A DNA stretch of 33,779 nt from Alphaproteobacteria bacterium (GTDB taxonomy: Bacteria > Pseudomonadota > Alphaproteobacteria > CAAHEQ01 > UBA3637). The notes below the pieces were generated by a model. It was given only the letters and a program-made list of their open reading frames with translations. It was not told where the DNA came from and did no database searches. Numbering within the stretch: position 1 is the stretch's first letter; every line of letters begins with the position of its first letter. The position numbers and the translations under genes were made by a program. This document shows, in pieces, positions 25,467 to 32,899 of this stretch. Location of the stretch: the NCBI GenBank assembly GCA_017960645.1, contig JAGCYU010000030.1:1-33779 (forward strand). Direction: 5' to 3'.

Positions 25467-26533
25467 TGTTTTTAATGTGGGGAGACATTATTTTGGTGTT
25501 AATGTGCGGTGGTATCATAGGCTTTTTATATGCATATCACGATCGCAAACATACGCGAAAACAAGTTGATTTATTTAAAGTTTTATTGAGGCGATTATCT
25601 GTATCTTACTTTTACCAATCTAAATTAGATGGTGTGGGATATTGTTCAAAAAATTTGGCCTTAACACTAAATTTAAAATCTCAAGATTTATCATGGTCGG
25701 AATTAACAACGCATTTTGATGTTGAAACAGAAAAAAAATTAAATGACAGTTATGATGCATTAAAAAAACAGGGCAAGCCCTTTACAATTATTGTGCATAG
25801 TGCTAATCACGTGTCTTCATTTAAAGTGACTGGTCAAGCTTTGCCTGAGCAAAGTTTTTTAGCAACGTTCCAAGATATTTCCGATTCATCTAATCGTTTG
25901 TCTGTACAACAGGATGCTATTCAAAACTTACAAAACAGGCAAGAAATATTAACACAAGCACTTGAAAATTTGCCATTTCCTTTATTTATTCGTAATCAAC
26001 AAGGAAAAAATGTTTTTGCTAATCAGGCGGTGACTCAAACAGCAAAATCTTTAAACGATATGGATTGGTTAAGTTTGCCATTTTCTATCCATCAAGAATT
26101 TTATACAATGACCTATGGGCAAGAAACAAAAACAGAAGAAGAATTAAAAATTATTCTTAAAAAAATGACAGAAGCACACAGACGTTTGTGCCAAGAATTA
26201 CCAACACCAGTATGTTTATTTAGTCCTAAAGGTGAGTTAATCGCGTGTTCAAAAACGTTTGCCAAGCTGTGGCATCTAAAACAAGACTGGGTTAATTCAT
26301 CTCCGTCTTATGAAGAATATTGGGATGTTGTGCAAGAACAAGGATTGTTGATGCGGGTTGCAGATTTTGCTGGTTATAAAAAACAACAACGTGAAAATTT
26401 TGCGCGTTTAAGTCAAGCTTCAGAATTATTTTTATACCTTCCCGATGGCCGATTAATTCGGCGTGTTATGATTCCTTATGTGCAAGGCAGTGTGATTTTG
26501 TTAGACGAAATTACAAAAACAGATAAAAAATAA
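25466..26533 (+). CDS. membrane-anchored PAS-like protein without kinase domain
   Basis: 355 residues. One membrane helix (about 5-23) precedes a cytoplasmic part with PAS-like segments: about 45-140 ('FLATFQDISD' end), 150-210 ('LENLPFPLFIRNQQGKNVFANQA') and 235-350 ('ELPTPVCLFSPKGELIACSKTFAKLW'). The pattern resembles the sensory half of DivL-like alphaproteobacterial sensor kinases, but the protein ends where the kinase core would begin, and a new promoter follows at once. It may be a signalling scaffold or a truncated kinase. The ATG shares one base with the comM stop (TAATG), so the genes are coupled. Confidence 0.65.
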   Translation: MFLMWGDIILVLMCGGIIGFLYAYHDRKHTRKQVDLFKVLLRRLSVSYFYQSKLDGVGYCSKNLALTLNLKSQDLSWSELTTHFDVETEKKLNDSYDALKKQGKPFTIIVHSANHVSSFKVTGQALPEQSFLATFQDISDSSNRLSVQQDAIQNLQNRQEILTQALENLPFPLFIRNQQGKNVFANQAVTQTAKSLNDMDWLSLPFSIHQEFYTMTYGQETKTEEELKIILKKMTEAHRRLCQELPTPVCLFSPKGELIACSKTFAKLWHLKQDWVNSSPSYEEYWDVVQEQGLLMRVADFAGYKKQQRENFARLSQASELFLYLPDGRLIRRVMIPYVQGSVILLDEITKTDKK

Positions 26534-26543
26534 TTTTTAGGGG

Positions 26544-26572
26544 TTGACAAGGTATTTTTTCTGTGCTATAGT
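26544..26572 (+). promoter_or_regulatory. strong promoter of the 62-codon gene
   Basis: Consensus TTGACA (26544-26549), 17 bases, TATAGT (26567-26572). Together with AAAGGAG before the ATG it makes a strong expression unit. Confidence 0.7.
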
Positions 26573-26605
26573 CCCGCAAGTTCAATCGAACCAAAGGAGC
26601 ATAAA

Positions 26606-26794
26606 ATGGCAAAAGAAAAATTAGCTCTTTCTGACTTTTTAGCAACACAAACCGTTGCTTTCGCCAGCGGTGTTGAAAATACAAAAGAACAGATTAAAAA
26701 TGTAAATGGATTGCCAATTTGTAAAAGTGGAGCAGTTATTGCCGCGGCTCCTATGGTTTTGAAAATCAAAAAAGAAAAAGTATCCGCAAAATAG
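26606..26794 (+). CDS. small protein of unknown function, 62 residues
   Basis: Not recognised. It is Lys/Ala-rich (about pI-basic) with a central 'GLPICKSGAVIAAAPMVLKI' and both ends charged; no signal peptide and no clear membrane helix. Evidence that it is real: a near-consensus promoter at 26544-26572, an AAAGGAG site six to seven bases before the ATG, and a stop just upstream of the separate ssrA promoter. It sits between the comM operon and tmRNA. No function is proposed. Confidence 0.6.
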   Translation: MAKEKLALSDFLATQTVAFASGVENTKEQIKNVNGLPICKSGAVIAAAPMVLKIKKEKVSAK

Positions 26795-26830
26795 TTTTTA
26801 TCTATTGCATTATTGGATTTATAAAAGTTC

Positions 26831-26859
26831 TTGTTTTTTTGCGTCTTTCGTGGTATAAT
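26831..26859 (+). promoter_or_regulatory. promoter of ssrA
   Basis: TTGTTT (26831-26836), 17 bases, consensus TATAAT (26854-26859). Start near 26866, immediately before the acceptor half of the permuted tmRNA. Confidence 0.65.
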
Positions 26860-26865
26860 AAATCC

Positions 26866-27168
26866 TGTCAAGGCAACTTGACTATGATGCTAAACGGCAA
26901 ATGGAATAGGTGTAGTGGACTCGGGGGCAGTACCCGACGCCTCCACCATTTACGGGGGCGACATAGCTTCGACACGCATAGTAAAGATTTGATCTTGCAT
27001 TCGGTATGGTAACCGCCGTTATCGGGCTAAAAAAAATAAATGCAAATGATAATTTTGCACGCGTTGCAATGGCCGCTTAATTGCGTCTAGTGCAACAACC
27101 AATCCCTAGACCTTTTTCGTGCGTCTAGGTGGGGCTTCGGGAATGGGCCTAGCAACAGCACCATTCCC
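26866..27168 (+). ncRNA. ssrA: circularly permuted two-piece tmRNA
   Basis: tmRNA rescues stalled ribosomes. Here the acceptor half comes first: it contains GTGTAGTGGACTCGG, the T-arm GGGGGCAGTACCC and the 3' end GCCTCCACCA (CCA 26946-26948). After only five bases (26949-26953) the classical 5' end begins, GGGGGCGACATAGCTTCGAC (26954 on). GGGGGCG (26954-26960) pairs with CGCCTCC over seven positions with one G-U. The coding half holds a 12-codon tag. Candidate contacts between halves are AACGGC (26893-26898) with GCCGTT (27015-27020), and CTATG with CATAG. CCTAGAC (27105-27111) pairs with GTCTAGG (27123-27129). Outer ends are approximate. Confidence 0.93.
27042..27080 (+). other. tmRNA proteolysis tag reading frame
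   Basis: The resume codon is GCA at 27042; the frame reads ANDNFARVAMAA and ends at TAA (27078-27080). With the alanine carried by tmRNA the tag starts AANDNFA, the part that SspB of Alphaproteobacteria recognises, and ends in AA for ClpX. The sequence is established by reading; the resume codon is chosen by similarity to known alphaproteobacterial tags. Confidence 0.9.
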
Positions 27169-27175
27169 ACTTTTT
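27139..27175 (+). terminator. hairpin plus T-run at the end of ssrA
   Basis: GGGAATGG (27139-27146) pairs perfectly with CCATTCCC (27161-27168), followed by ACTTTTT. It may be both the last structural helix or pseudoknot of tmRNA and a partial terminator; sspB begins 15 bases later, so some read-through is likely. Confidence 0.6.
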
Positions 27176-27189
27176 ATGGGGAAATAAGG

Positions 27190-27585
27190 ATGCAAGATTT
27201 TATTTTTAAAACACAAAAGAAATGTTATGCGCTGGTCAAAGATTGGCTGAATGAGGTGGGGCAAAATGGATTGACAGACGAATCGTATTTAATGATTGCA
27301 TTTGAAACACCCGGCGCAACTATCCCAGATTTTGTGCGTGCTAAGTATCCCCAAGAAATGACAATCGTATTGCAATATCAGTTTGATAATTTATCCGCCA
27401 CCGATACGTCTTTTTCTGTGGATTTAAGTTTTGGTGGCGTCGCTACAACAGTTGTTGTTCCTTTTGAAAATATAAAAGCAATTATAGATCCCACAACGAA
27501 TTTTGGATTTTATTTTCATCCGCATACAGATACAAAACAGGAAGCTGAAATTATTAGTTTAGATGCGCTAAGGAATAAAAAATGA
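27190..27585 (+). CDS. sspB: SspB adaptor for ClpXP (alphaproteobacterial type)
   Basis: 131 residues. SspB binds the N-terminal part of the tmRNA tag and tethers tagged proteins to ClpX for degradation. The body follows the alphaproteobacterial family pattern: 'YLMIAFETPGATIPDFVRAKYP', 'EMTIVLQYQFDNL', 'VPFENIKAIIDPTTNFGFYF'. The C-terminal 'AEIISLDALRNKK' would be the ClpX-docking tail. The gene follows ssrA by a few bases, so tag and adaptor are genetically linked. GGGGAAATAAGG precedes the ATG. The stop overlaps the next ATG (ATGA). Confidence 0.9.
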   Translation: MQDFIFKTQKKCYALVKDWLNEVGQNGLTDESYLMIAFETPGATIPDFVRAKYPQEMTIVLQYQFDNLSATDTSFSVDLSFGGVATTVVVPFENIKAIIDPTTNFGFYFHPHTDTKQEAEIISLDALRNKK

Positions 27586-27803
27586 AAAAACATTCTGTAC
27601 AATTATCTGGCCATGCCACCAGCGTTTGTGTTGAAGATATTTTTTGGAATACCTTGATTCAATTAGCACAAGAAAAAGGAATTTCCCTCAGGCAATTGCT
27701 GATTCAAATTGATAATGCTCATATAGGTAATTTATCCAGTGCAATCCGTGTGTTTGTTATAAAAGAATTGTTACAAAAAGTAACACAAAACCAAAATCCC
27801 TAG
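27582..27803 (+). CDS. ribbon-helix-helix domain protein (RHH_4 type)
   Basis: 73 residues. The pattern 'SVQLSGHATSVCVEDIFWNTLIQLA' followed by 'GISLRQLLIQID' and 'NLSSAIRVFVIKEL' matches a short RHH family common in Alphaproteobacteria, with a DNA-contacting beta strand and two helices. It is a presumed dimeric DNA-binding regulator. Translation is coupled to sspB by a four-base overlap. Its last 33 bases overlap the 3' end of uppP on the other strand. Confidence 0.85.
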   Translation: MKKHSVQLSGHATSVCVEDIFWNTLIQLAQEKGISLRQLLIQIDNAHIGNLSSAIRVFVIKELLQKVTQNQNP

Positions 27804-28529
27804 GATCACACGATAAACGGCAAAGATGAAAAATGAAGCGCATTTTAACCACTTCATTAGGAAAGCTATCCCTAATAATCCGAAGCCGGCTGCTGCCCAT
27901 ACAGCAAGTTGTAATTCCATAGGTGACGGTAGCTTTAAATCCCCAGTCATGTTTTTATAAAGAACATATCCCATCGCACCTAAAATAGTGGGAATAGATA
28001 ATAACATTGAAAAATGGGCACAGTCTTCGCGTTTTATTTTTAAATATCTGCCCATAGTCATCGTGATGCCGGAACGACTGACGCCTGGAACTAATGCTAA
28101 TATTTGGGAACATCCAATCAAAAATGCATCTTTAAAATTCATGGATTGAATAGTTTTCACCCCTTTGTTTTTTTTATCAACAATCCATAATAAAATACCA
28201 AAGGTGATAGAGCAGATTGCAACCAATACAGGTGCACGAATGATATGTTCTATGAAAGGTGCAAAACATAGCCCAACTATAACAATGGGAACGGTTGCCC
28301 ATGCCAGTAAAAGCGCAAGGCGGATATTTTTAAAACATAACATTTGCAAAATATCATGATAAAAATAAATGATGACGGCTAGTAAAGTTCCAATATGTAA
28401 AGCAACATCCATGGCTAATCCATGATGGGATATTCCACATGCTGCCACCAAGAATAAATGTCCGGATGAGCTGATGGGCAAAAATTCTGTCATGCTTTGC
28501 ACAAATGCCAAAAGTACTGTAGTCAACAT
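27771..28529 (-). CDS. uppP: undecaprenyl-diphosphatase UppP (BacA)
   Basis: 252 residues. It dephosphorylates undecaprenyl pyrophosphate so that the lipid carrier for peptidoglycan and O-antigen units can be reused, and confers bacitracin tolerance. Family motifs are 'SMTEFLPISSSGHL' (catalytic Glu and Ser/His region, residues 12-25) and 'PGVSRSGITMTMG' (about 148-160). Seven to eight membrane helices are visible. AGAGG precedes the ATG. Its 3' end overlaps the RHH gene tail-to-tail by 33 bases. Confidence 0.95.
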   Translation of the reverse strand: MLTTVLLAFVQSMTEFLPISSSGHLFLVAACGISHHGLAMDVALHIGTLLAVIIYFYHDILQMLCFKNIRLALLLAWATVPIVIVGLCFAPFIEHIIRAPVLVAICSITFGILLWIVDKKNKGVKTIQSMNFKDAFLIGCSQILALVPGVSRSGITMTMGRYLKIKREDCAHFSMLLSIPTILGAMGYVLYKNMTGDLKLPSPMELQLAVWAAAGFGLLGIAFLMKWLKCASFFIFAVYRVILGILVLCYFL

Positions 28530-28550
28530 TTAAAAACCTCTTTTCTTCAA

Positions 28551-28577
28551 GCTATAATATGAAATAGGTTGTGTCAA
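28551..28577 (-). promoter_or_regulatory. possible promoter of uppP
   Basis: On the minus strand consensus TTGACA (28572-28577) and TATAGC (28551-28556) with a short 15-base spacer. The good -35 box supports it; the spacing is not ideal. Confidence 0.4.
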
Positions 28578-28607
28578 GAAAAATTCAAAATTGGTTGTTC
28601 CTTCCCC

Positions 28608-28636
28608 TTGCCTTTTATAAAAAAAGTTTTTATACT
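28608..28636 (+). promoter_or_regulatory. promoter of the bat operon, giving a probably leaderless mRNA
   Basis: TTGCCT (28608-28613), 17 bases, TATACT (28631-28636). The expected start, six to eight bases after the -10, coincides with the batA ATG at 28644, and no Shine-Dalgarno site is present between them. Confidence 0.6.
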
Positions 28637-28643
28637 AAAAAAC

Positions 28644-29627
28644 ATGTATCAGTTCGTTTGGCCATTTGTTTTGTGTTTGTTGCCATTGCCGTGGATTTTA
28701 AGGCATGTTTCGCCTCCTGTGCACAATCATGTTGATACCGGTGCGGCTTTGCGCGTTCCATTTTTTAAAACTTTGACTCAGATTGGGACTCCGATTTCTA
28801 CGGATTCAAATAAAATTTCTCCTGTTTTGTGGAGCCTGGTATGGTGTTGCTTTGTGTTGGCTGCCATGCGCCCGCTGTGGTTGGGGGATCCGATTGTACT
28901 GCCCCAAGAAGCACGCAATATTGTTTTGACTTTAGATGTATCTGGCTCAATGGAAGAACAAGATTTTAATATTCAAGGGCAACCCATAACACGGTTAAAT
29001 ATTGTGAAAATATTAGCGGATGATTTTATTCAAAAACGAACTGGGGATAATTTAGGGCTTGTGATTTTTGGTTCTGGCGCCTATACATATATGCCACTTT
29101 CTCCAGATACCCAAACATTACGTTCTTTATTAAGTGAAATAGGCATAGGTATTGCTGGAACCCAAACAGCTATGGGTGATGCTTTGGCACTGGCCGTTCA
29201 AACAGCCATTACAGTCCCCGCGAAAAGCCGCATTGTGATTTTGATGTCGGATGGATATGCAAATGCCGGTGCTGTTTCTGTTGAGGAAGCGTTAAGCTTA
29301 GCTAAAAAAGCGGATGTCAAAGTATATACTATTGGCATTGGTTCGGATCCACAATCTTTACAAGGATTATTTAGTATGGCGCGTTTAAATGCTTCTTTAG
29401 ACTTGGATGAAAAAACATTGAAACAAATCGCCCAAGAAACAGGAGGACAATATTTTTTGGCCAATTCCACTCAAGAGTTGAAGCAAATTTATGACCTTAT
29501 CAATCAACTGGAAACAACTCAAAGCAAAGATGTCACATTAAGACCTCAAAAAGAGTTATTTTATATTCCTGCGTTATTAGGATTGTTGTTATGGTTGTGG
29601 GCTTTTTATAAACGGAGTTTTGCATGA
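28644..29627 (+). CDS. batA: BatA-like VWA domain membrane protein
   Basis: 327 residues. Membrane helices at about 2-18, 60-78 and at the C terminus (about 305-325) flank a von Willebrand factor A domain (90-295). The metal-ion site is intact: 'DVSGSM' (98-103), a later Thr in 'GTQTAMGDA' and Asp in 'MSDGYAN'. Bat proteins were named for aerotolerance in Bacteroides; their biochemical role is still unclear. A longer in-frame start at 28569 was rejected because the promoter lies after it. The stop overlaps the next ATG (ATGA). No moxR or DUF58 gene, the usual neighbours, precedes it. Confidence 0.85.
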   Translation: MYQFVWPFVLCLLPLPWILRHVSPPVHNHVDTGAALRVPFFKTLTQIGTPISTDSNKISPVLWSLVWCCFVLAAMRPLWLGDPIVLPQEARNIVLTLDVSGSMEEQDFNIQGQPITRLNIVKILADDFIQKRTGDNLGLVIFGSGAYTYMPLSPDTQTLRSLLSEIGIGIAGTQTAMGDALALAVQTAITVPAKSRIVILMSDGYANAGAVSVEEALSLAKKADVKVYTIGIGSDPQSLQGLFSMARLNASLDLDEKTLKQIAQETGGQYFLANSTQELKQIYDLINQLETTQSKDVTLRPQKELFYIPALLGLLLWLWAFYKRSFA

Positions 29628-31183
29628 CCTTTTTACGTCCATGGTTATTATGCTTAATCATTGTTCCGTTTTTATTTAATAAATTGGCCAAGCGGTTACA
29701 TTCAAATAATCCGTGGGTGCGCATTATTGATCCTAAGTTATTGCCTCATTTATTAGTATCAAAAGGGCGTTTTTTAAAACAAAAATATTGGTCTGGAGCC
29801 TTAAAAATTTTATGGATTTCATTTATCATTGCTATTGCCGGGCCATGTTTTAATCACGTTCAAATTCCTGCCATACAAGATTTAAAAAATACTGTGCTGG
29901 TTTTAGATTTAGGCCCCGCCATGACACCAAATATGCTAAGTCGCGCCAAAACAACATTGTATGATCTGGTTGATGTTTTACCAAACGATAGAATCGCATT
30001 GGTTGTTTATGCAGACAAAGGTTATACGGCCGTGCCATTAACTGCAGATAAGGCGGTAATTAAAAATTTAATTCCAGCATTGAATGCATCTATTTTGCCA
30101 AATACACATAACAATCCCGAAACAGGTTTTAATCGGGCAGAACAGTTGATTGATCAAGCTGGTAAAAAAGGGCGCATTATTTATTTAACAGCAGGAGGAG
30201 TTAATGTTCAAGATGTAAAAACAAAATATCCCGTTGGTGTGTTAAATTTAGGGAAATCCGAAGATGCTTCACCTGCGTTAAAGAATTTAGGGTATTTTCA
30301 ACAATCTGCTTTTTTTAATAAACAACAATTAGCTGGGGTTTTACAGGCAACGGATCCAGGTTCATCCACACCTAATTTTTCGGAAACAGACCAAACAGAG
30401 CTATGGTTAGACATAGGTGGTATTTTATGTTTAATTTTGTTGCCGTTTTTTGCTTTGACCTTTAGGAAAGGGAAGTTGTTTTTAATCGTTATTGGATTTT
30501 ATTCTGTAACAGCACAAGCTAATTTTTTTGTACGGCAGGATCAAAAATTATATCGACAAGAGCAACAAGCTGTTCAAGCATATCATGCAGGCCAATATGA
30601 TCAAGCATTGGTTGGATTTTCGCATAATCCGTATAATCAAGGCAATACCTTGGCACACATGGGCAAAATTCCCGAAGCTATTGAATCCTATAAACTTGCA
30701 TTGCAGCTTGATCCAAATGATGAGGATGCGCTATTTAACAAAAAGTATTTGGAAGAACAGTTAAAAAAACAACAAAAACAAGATCAAAAAGAACAGGATT
30801 CTGAACGTCAGTCAGAAGAATCTCAGCAAGATTCTGCACAAAGTGATCAACAAGAAAATAATGATCCGGATAGTTCCAAAAATCAAAACGAAGAGCAATC
30901 TGGAGAGGACAATGAAAATCAAAGTGCTGAAGCTCAAGAGAATAGTTCCGAGTCTGATCCGGATACGCAGCCTCAATTACAAGACAAAACTGATAAACAA
31001 TCGAAAACTGCACAGGCTCAAGAGGAACAATCATCCGAAATAAATCAGCCGACCCCACTTGACACAGCACAAGAGCAAGCGCCATTTAATCAGCAAGAGC
31101 AACAAATTTTAAATCGATTGAATAAAGATCCGTCTCAGGTTTTGCGTTATCGGATTTATAGACAACATATGCAGGGGAAATAA
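29624..31183 (+). CDS. batB: BatB-BatC fusion: VWA and TPR domains
   Basis: 519 residues. The N-terminal half (1-260) is a VWA protein with two membrane helices like BatB; helices around 262-300 return to the membrane. A TPR unit follows (about 315-375, 'AYHAGQYDQALVGF' and 'GKIPEAIESYKLALQLDPND'), as in BatC, and then a Gln/Glu/Ser/Asp-rich tail (376-490). The metal site reads Asp95-Leu-Gly97-Pro-Ala99, so both serines of DxSxS are lost and metal binding is doubtful. It overlaps batA by four bases and is followed two bases later by batD. Confidence 0.83.
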   Translation: MTFLRPWLLCLIIVPFLFNKLAKRLHSNNPWVRIIDPKLLPHLLVSKGRFLKQKYWSGALKILWISFIIAIAGPCFNHVQIPAIQDLKNTVLVLDLGPAMTPNMLSRAKTTLYDLVDVLPNDRIALVVYADKGYTAVPLTADKAVIKNLIPALNASILPNTHNNPETGFNRAEQLIDQAGKKGRIIYLTAGGVNVQDVKTKYPVGVLNLGKSEDASPALKNLGYFQQSAFFNKQQLAGVLQATDPGSSTPNFSETDQTELWLDIGGILCLILLPFFALTFRKGKLFLIVIGFYSVTAQANFFVRQDQKLYRQEQQAVQAYHAGQYDQALVGFSHNPYNQGNTLAHMGKIPEAIESYKLALQLDPNDEDALFNKKYLEEQLKKQQKQDQKEQDSERQSEESQQDSAQSDQQENNDPDSSKNQNEEQSGEDNENQSAEAQENSSESDPDTQPQLQDKTDKQSKTAQAQEEQSSEINQPTPLDTAQEQAPFNQQEQQILNRLNKDPSQVLRYRIYRQHMQGK

Positions 31184-31184
31184 C

Positions 31185-32612
31185 ATGTTTTTTTGTATTA
31201 TTATGCTGTTGGTATCTTTAATCATGGCAGTGCCGGCGTTGGCACAAATAGCAGTTCAAGTTCAACCGAATCCTGTGGCATATGGAAATCCTGTCGAGTT
31301 AGTTTTGTCTTCATCTCAACCGTTTACGTCTGCCCCCGATTTATCTGTGTTACAACAGGATTTTATTTTAGGCGGACAACAACAACGCCAATCGTCTCAA
31401 TGGGTTAACGGCGTTGGTAAAACACAATATGAATTAAGTTATACTTTATTTCCAAACAAAACAGGAAAAATAACTATTCCCGAGTTGCAACTGGGGTCAC
31501 AAAAAACACAAAAGGTTATCCTTTCCGTTTTGGATAAAAGTGCGCAAGGAGGAGCATCTCCTGTTGACCAAAATGAATTAGATTTAACTATCGCTTGTGA
31601 AAAAACACAAATCTATCCATCACAGCCGCTTGCATGTACGGCACAGTTAATTGATCCAATAGGAATCGTGGACGGGCAAATCATTCCACCCACAGGTACA
31701 GATTTTTCATGGCAAGCAACAGATTTGGGATCAAAAGTCCGTACGATCTATAATGGCAAAGCGGCCAACTTATGGCGCCAATCTTTTGCTTTTACAACCA
31801 CGGCTTCTGGTGAAATAAAAATTCCTGCTTTTATTTTTCAAGGTAATGCCTTGGTGGATACAACCCCAACCAGAACGCGCAGAATTTCACACTGGATGGA
31901 TTTTATGTTTGCAGGAATGGGAACGGCAACGCGACCTGTATCCGCTTTAAGCAAGCCCTTTACTTTAACAGTTTTGAATAAACCGGATGATTGGCAAGGG
32001 TGGTGGTTGCCGAGCGTAGATGTCTCTATGACGGAAACCTATCAGATGCCACAAACAATCCATGTAGGAGAAGCGATTGAACGTACAGTTGTTTTATCTG
32101 CGCAGGATGTGGATGCGGCCGCTCTACCAATTCCAACGTTGTCTGCAACACCGGATATTAAAGTTTATTCTGGTTTGGAAACACGCGAGGACACGGCAAC
32201 GGGGGGCAAAATTACTTTGACATTTACAATAGTTCCTATTCATTCCGGTGAAGTAACAATCCCATCAATTACAGTTCCTTGGTTTGATACAACCAATCGT
32301 ATCAAGCGTACAGCCGTTGTGCCTGAACGTACAATTTTTGTGGCAAAAGGAAATGAAGAAATTGCCCCGGTGGTTCAGCCCACGCCGACTGTATCAAGGC
32401 CAATGGCAATCGATACGCCTGCGTCCCCCAGTGCCGCTCAGGCTTCTTTAACAAAAACAGATTGGGCTTTTTGGTTGATTTTAGTGGGTGTTATAGGTTT
32501 TTCATTTGTCCTGGGTATTATCGGAACATGGTTTGTTTTACGGCGCAGATTCCAATCCGTTTCACATTCGCAATCGAAAAAGAAGCCTTTGCCGGATATA
32601 TATCCGTTTTAA
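31185..32612 (+). CDS. batD: BatD-like protein
   Basis: 475 residues. Signal peptide (cleavage near ALA, about 21), then a large periplasmic part with beta-sandwich repeats: 'VQVQPNPVAYGNPVELVL' and 'YTLFPNKTGKITIPELQLG' are typical of BatD. A single membrane helix lies at about 430-452, followed by a short basic tail. GGGGA is placed six to seven bases before the ATG. It is the third gene of the bat operon; BatD is believed to work with BatA/B in the envelope. A 13-base inverted repeat follows the gene. Confidence 0.82.
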   Translation: MFFCIIMLLVSLIMAVPALAQIAVQVQPNPVAYGNPVELVLSSSQPFTSAPDLSVLQQDFILGGQQQRQSSQWVNGVGKTQYELSYTLFPNKTGKITIPELQLGSQKTQKVILSVLDKSAQGGASPVDQNELDLTIACEKTQIYPSQPLACTAQLIDPIGIVDGQIIPPTGTDFSWQATDLGSKVRTIYNGKAANLWRQSFAFTTTASGEIKIPAFIFQGNALVDTTPTRTRRISHWMDFMFAGMGTATRPVSALSKPFTLTVLNKPDDWQGWWLPSVDVSMTETYQMPQTIHVGEAIERTVVLSAQDVDAAALPIPTLSATPDIKVYSGLETREDTATGGKITLTFTIVPIHSGEVTIPSITVPWFDTTNRIKRTAVVPERTIFVAKGNEEIAPVVQPTPTVSRPMAIDTPASPSAAQASLTKTDWAFWLILVGVIGFSFVLGIIGTWFVLRRRFQSVSHSQSKKKPLPDIYPF

Positions 32613-32630
32613 TAGCAGATAGGTCAAAAA

Positions 32631-32671
32631 GACTTTATAAAAATTGTTTGCATATTATTTTTTATAAAGTC
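32631..32671 (+). terminator. long AT-rich inverted repeat after batD
   Basis: GACTTTATAAAAA (32631-32643) and TTTTTATAAAGTC (32659-32671) form a perfect 13-base stem around a 15-base loop. It probably ends bat transcription, although it has few G-C pairs and no T-run beyond the stem, so it could instead be a protein-binding or processing site. Confidence 0.5.
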
Positions 32672-32699
32672 CCTGTAAAATAAGGCCTTCCAGCTGACC

Positions 32700-32862
32700 A
32701 AAAACGATCGTTTTTGTCAAGCCCTTTTTGAGCCTTTTTTCAAAATTTTTAAAAACAGGCTGAAATACCCGTTCCATAAGGCTTTTAGCCGGATTCTCAT
32801 TCACATCTCAAACATCCCGATTTTTGCAGACACAAAAACGATCGTATTTGATTTAATGGGGG
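32700..32862 (+). promoter_or_regulatory. paired palindromic operators and promoter of copy B
   Basis: AAAAACGATCGTTTTT at 32700-32715 and AAAAACGATCGTATTT at 32834-32849, centres 134 bases apart. A candidate promoter TTGCAG (32824-32829), 17 bases, TTTGAT (32847-32852) has the second palindrome inside its spacer. A small hairpin GGCTTTTAGCC lies at 32780-32790. The arrangement resembles two-operator repression by looping; the regulator is not identified. Confidence 0.6.
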
Positions 32863-32899
32863 TAGAAGTAGCAAAATTTTCAACAATAATGGGGGAAAG

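Noticed and set aside
26566-26871. Minus-strand open frame of 101 codons
   Set aside because: It runs across the promoter and ribosome site of the 62-codon gene and the ssrA promoter, and has no ribosome site of its own.
26905-26948. Partial tRNA or attachment site
   Set aside because: The T-arm and CCA end belong to the acceptor half of the permuted tmRNA, whose partner follows immediately.
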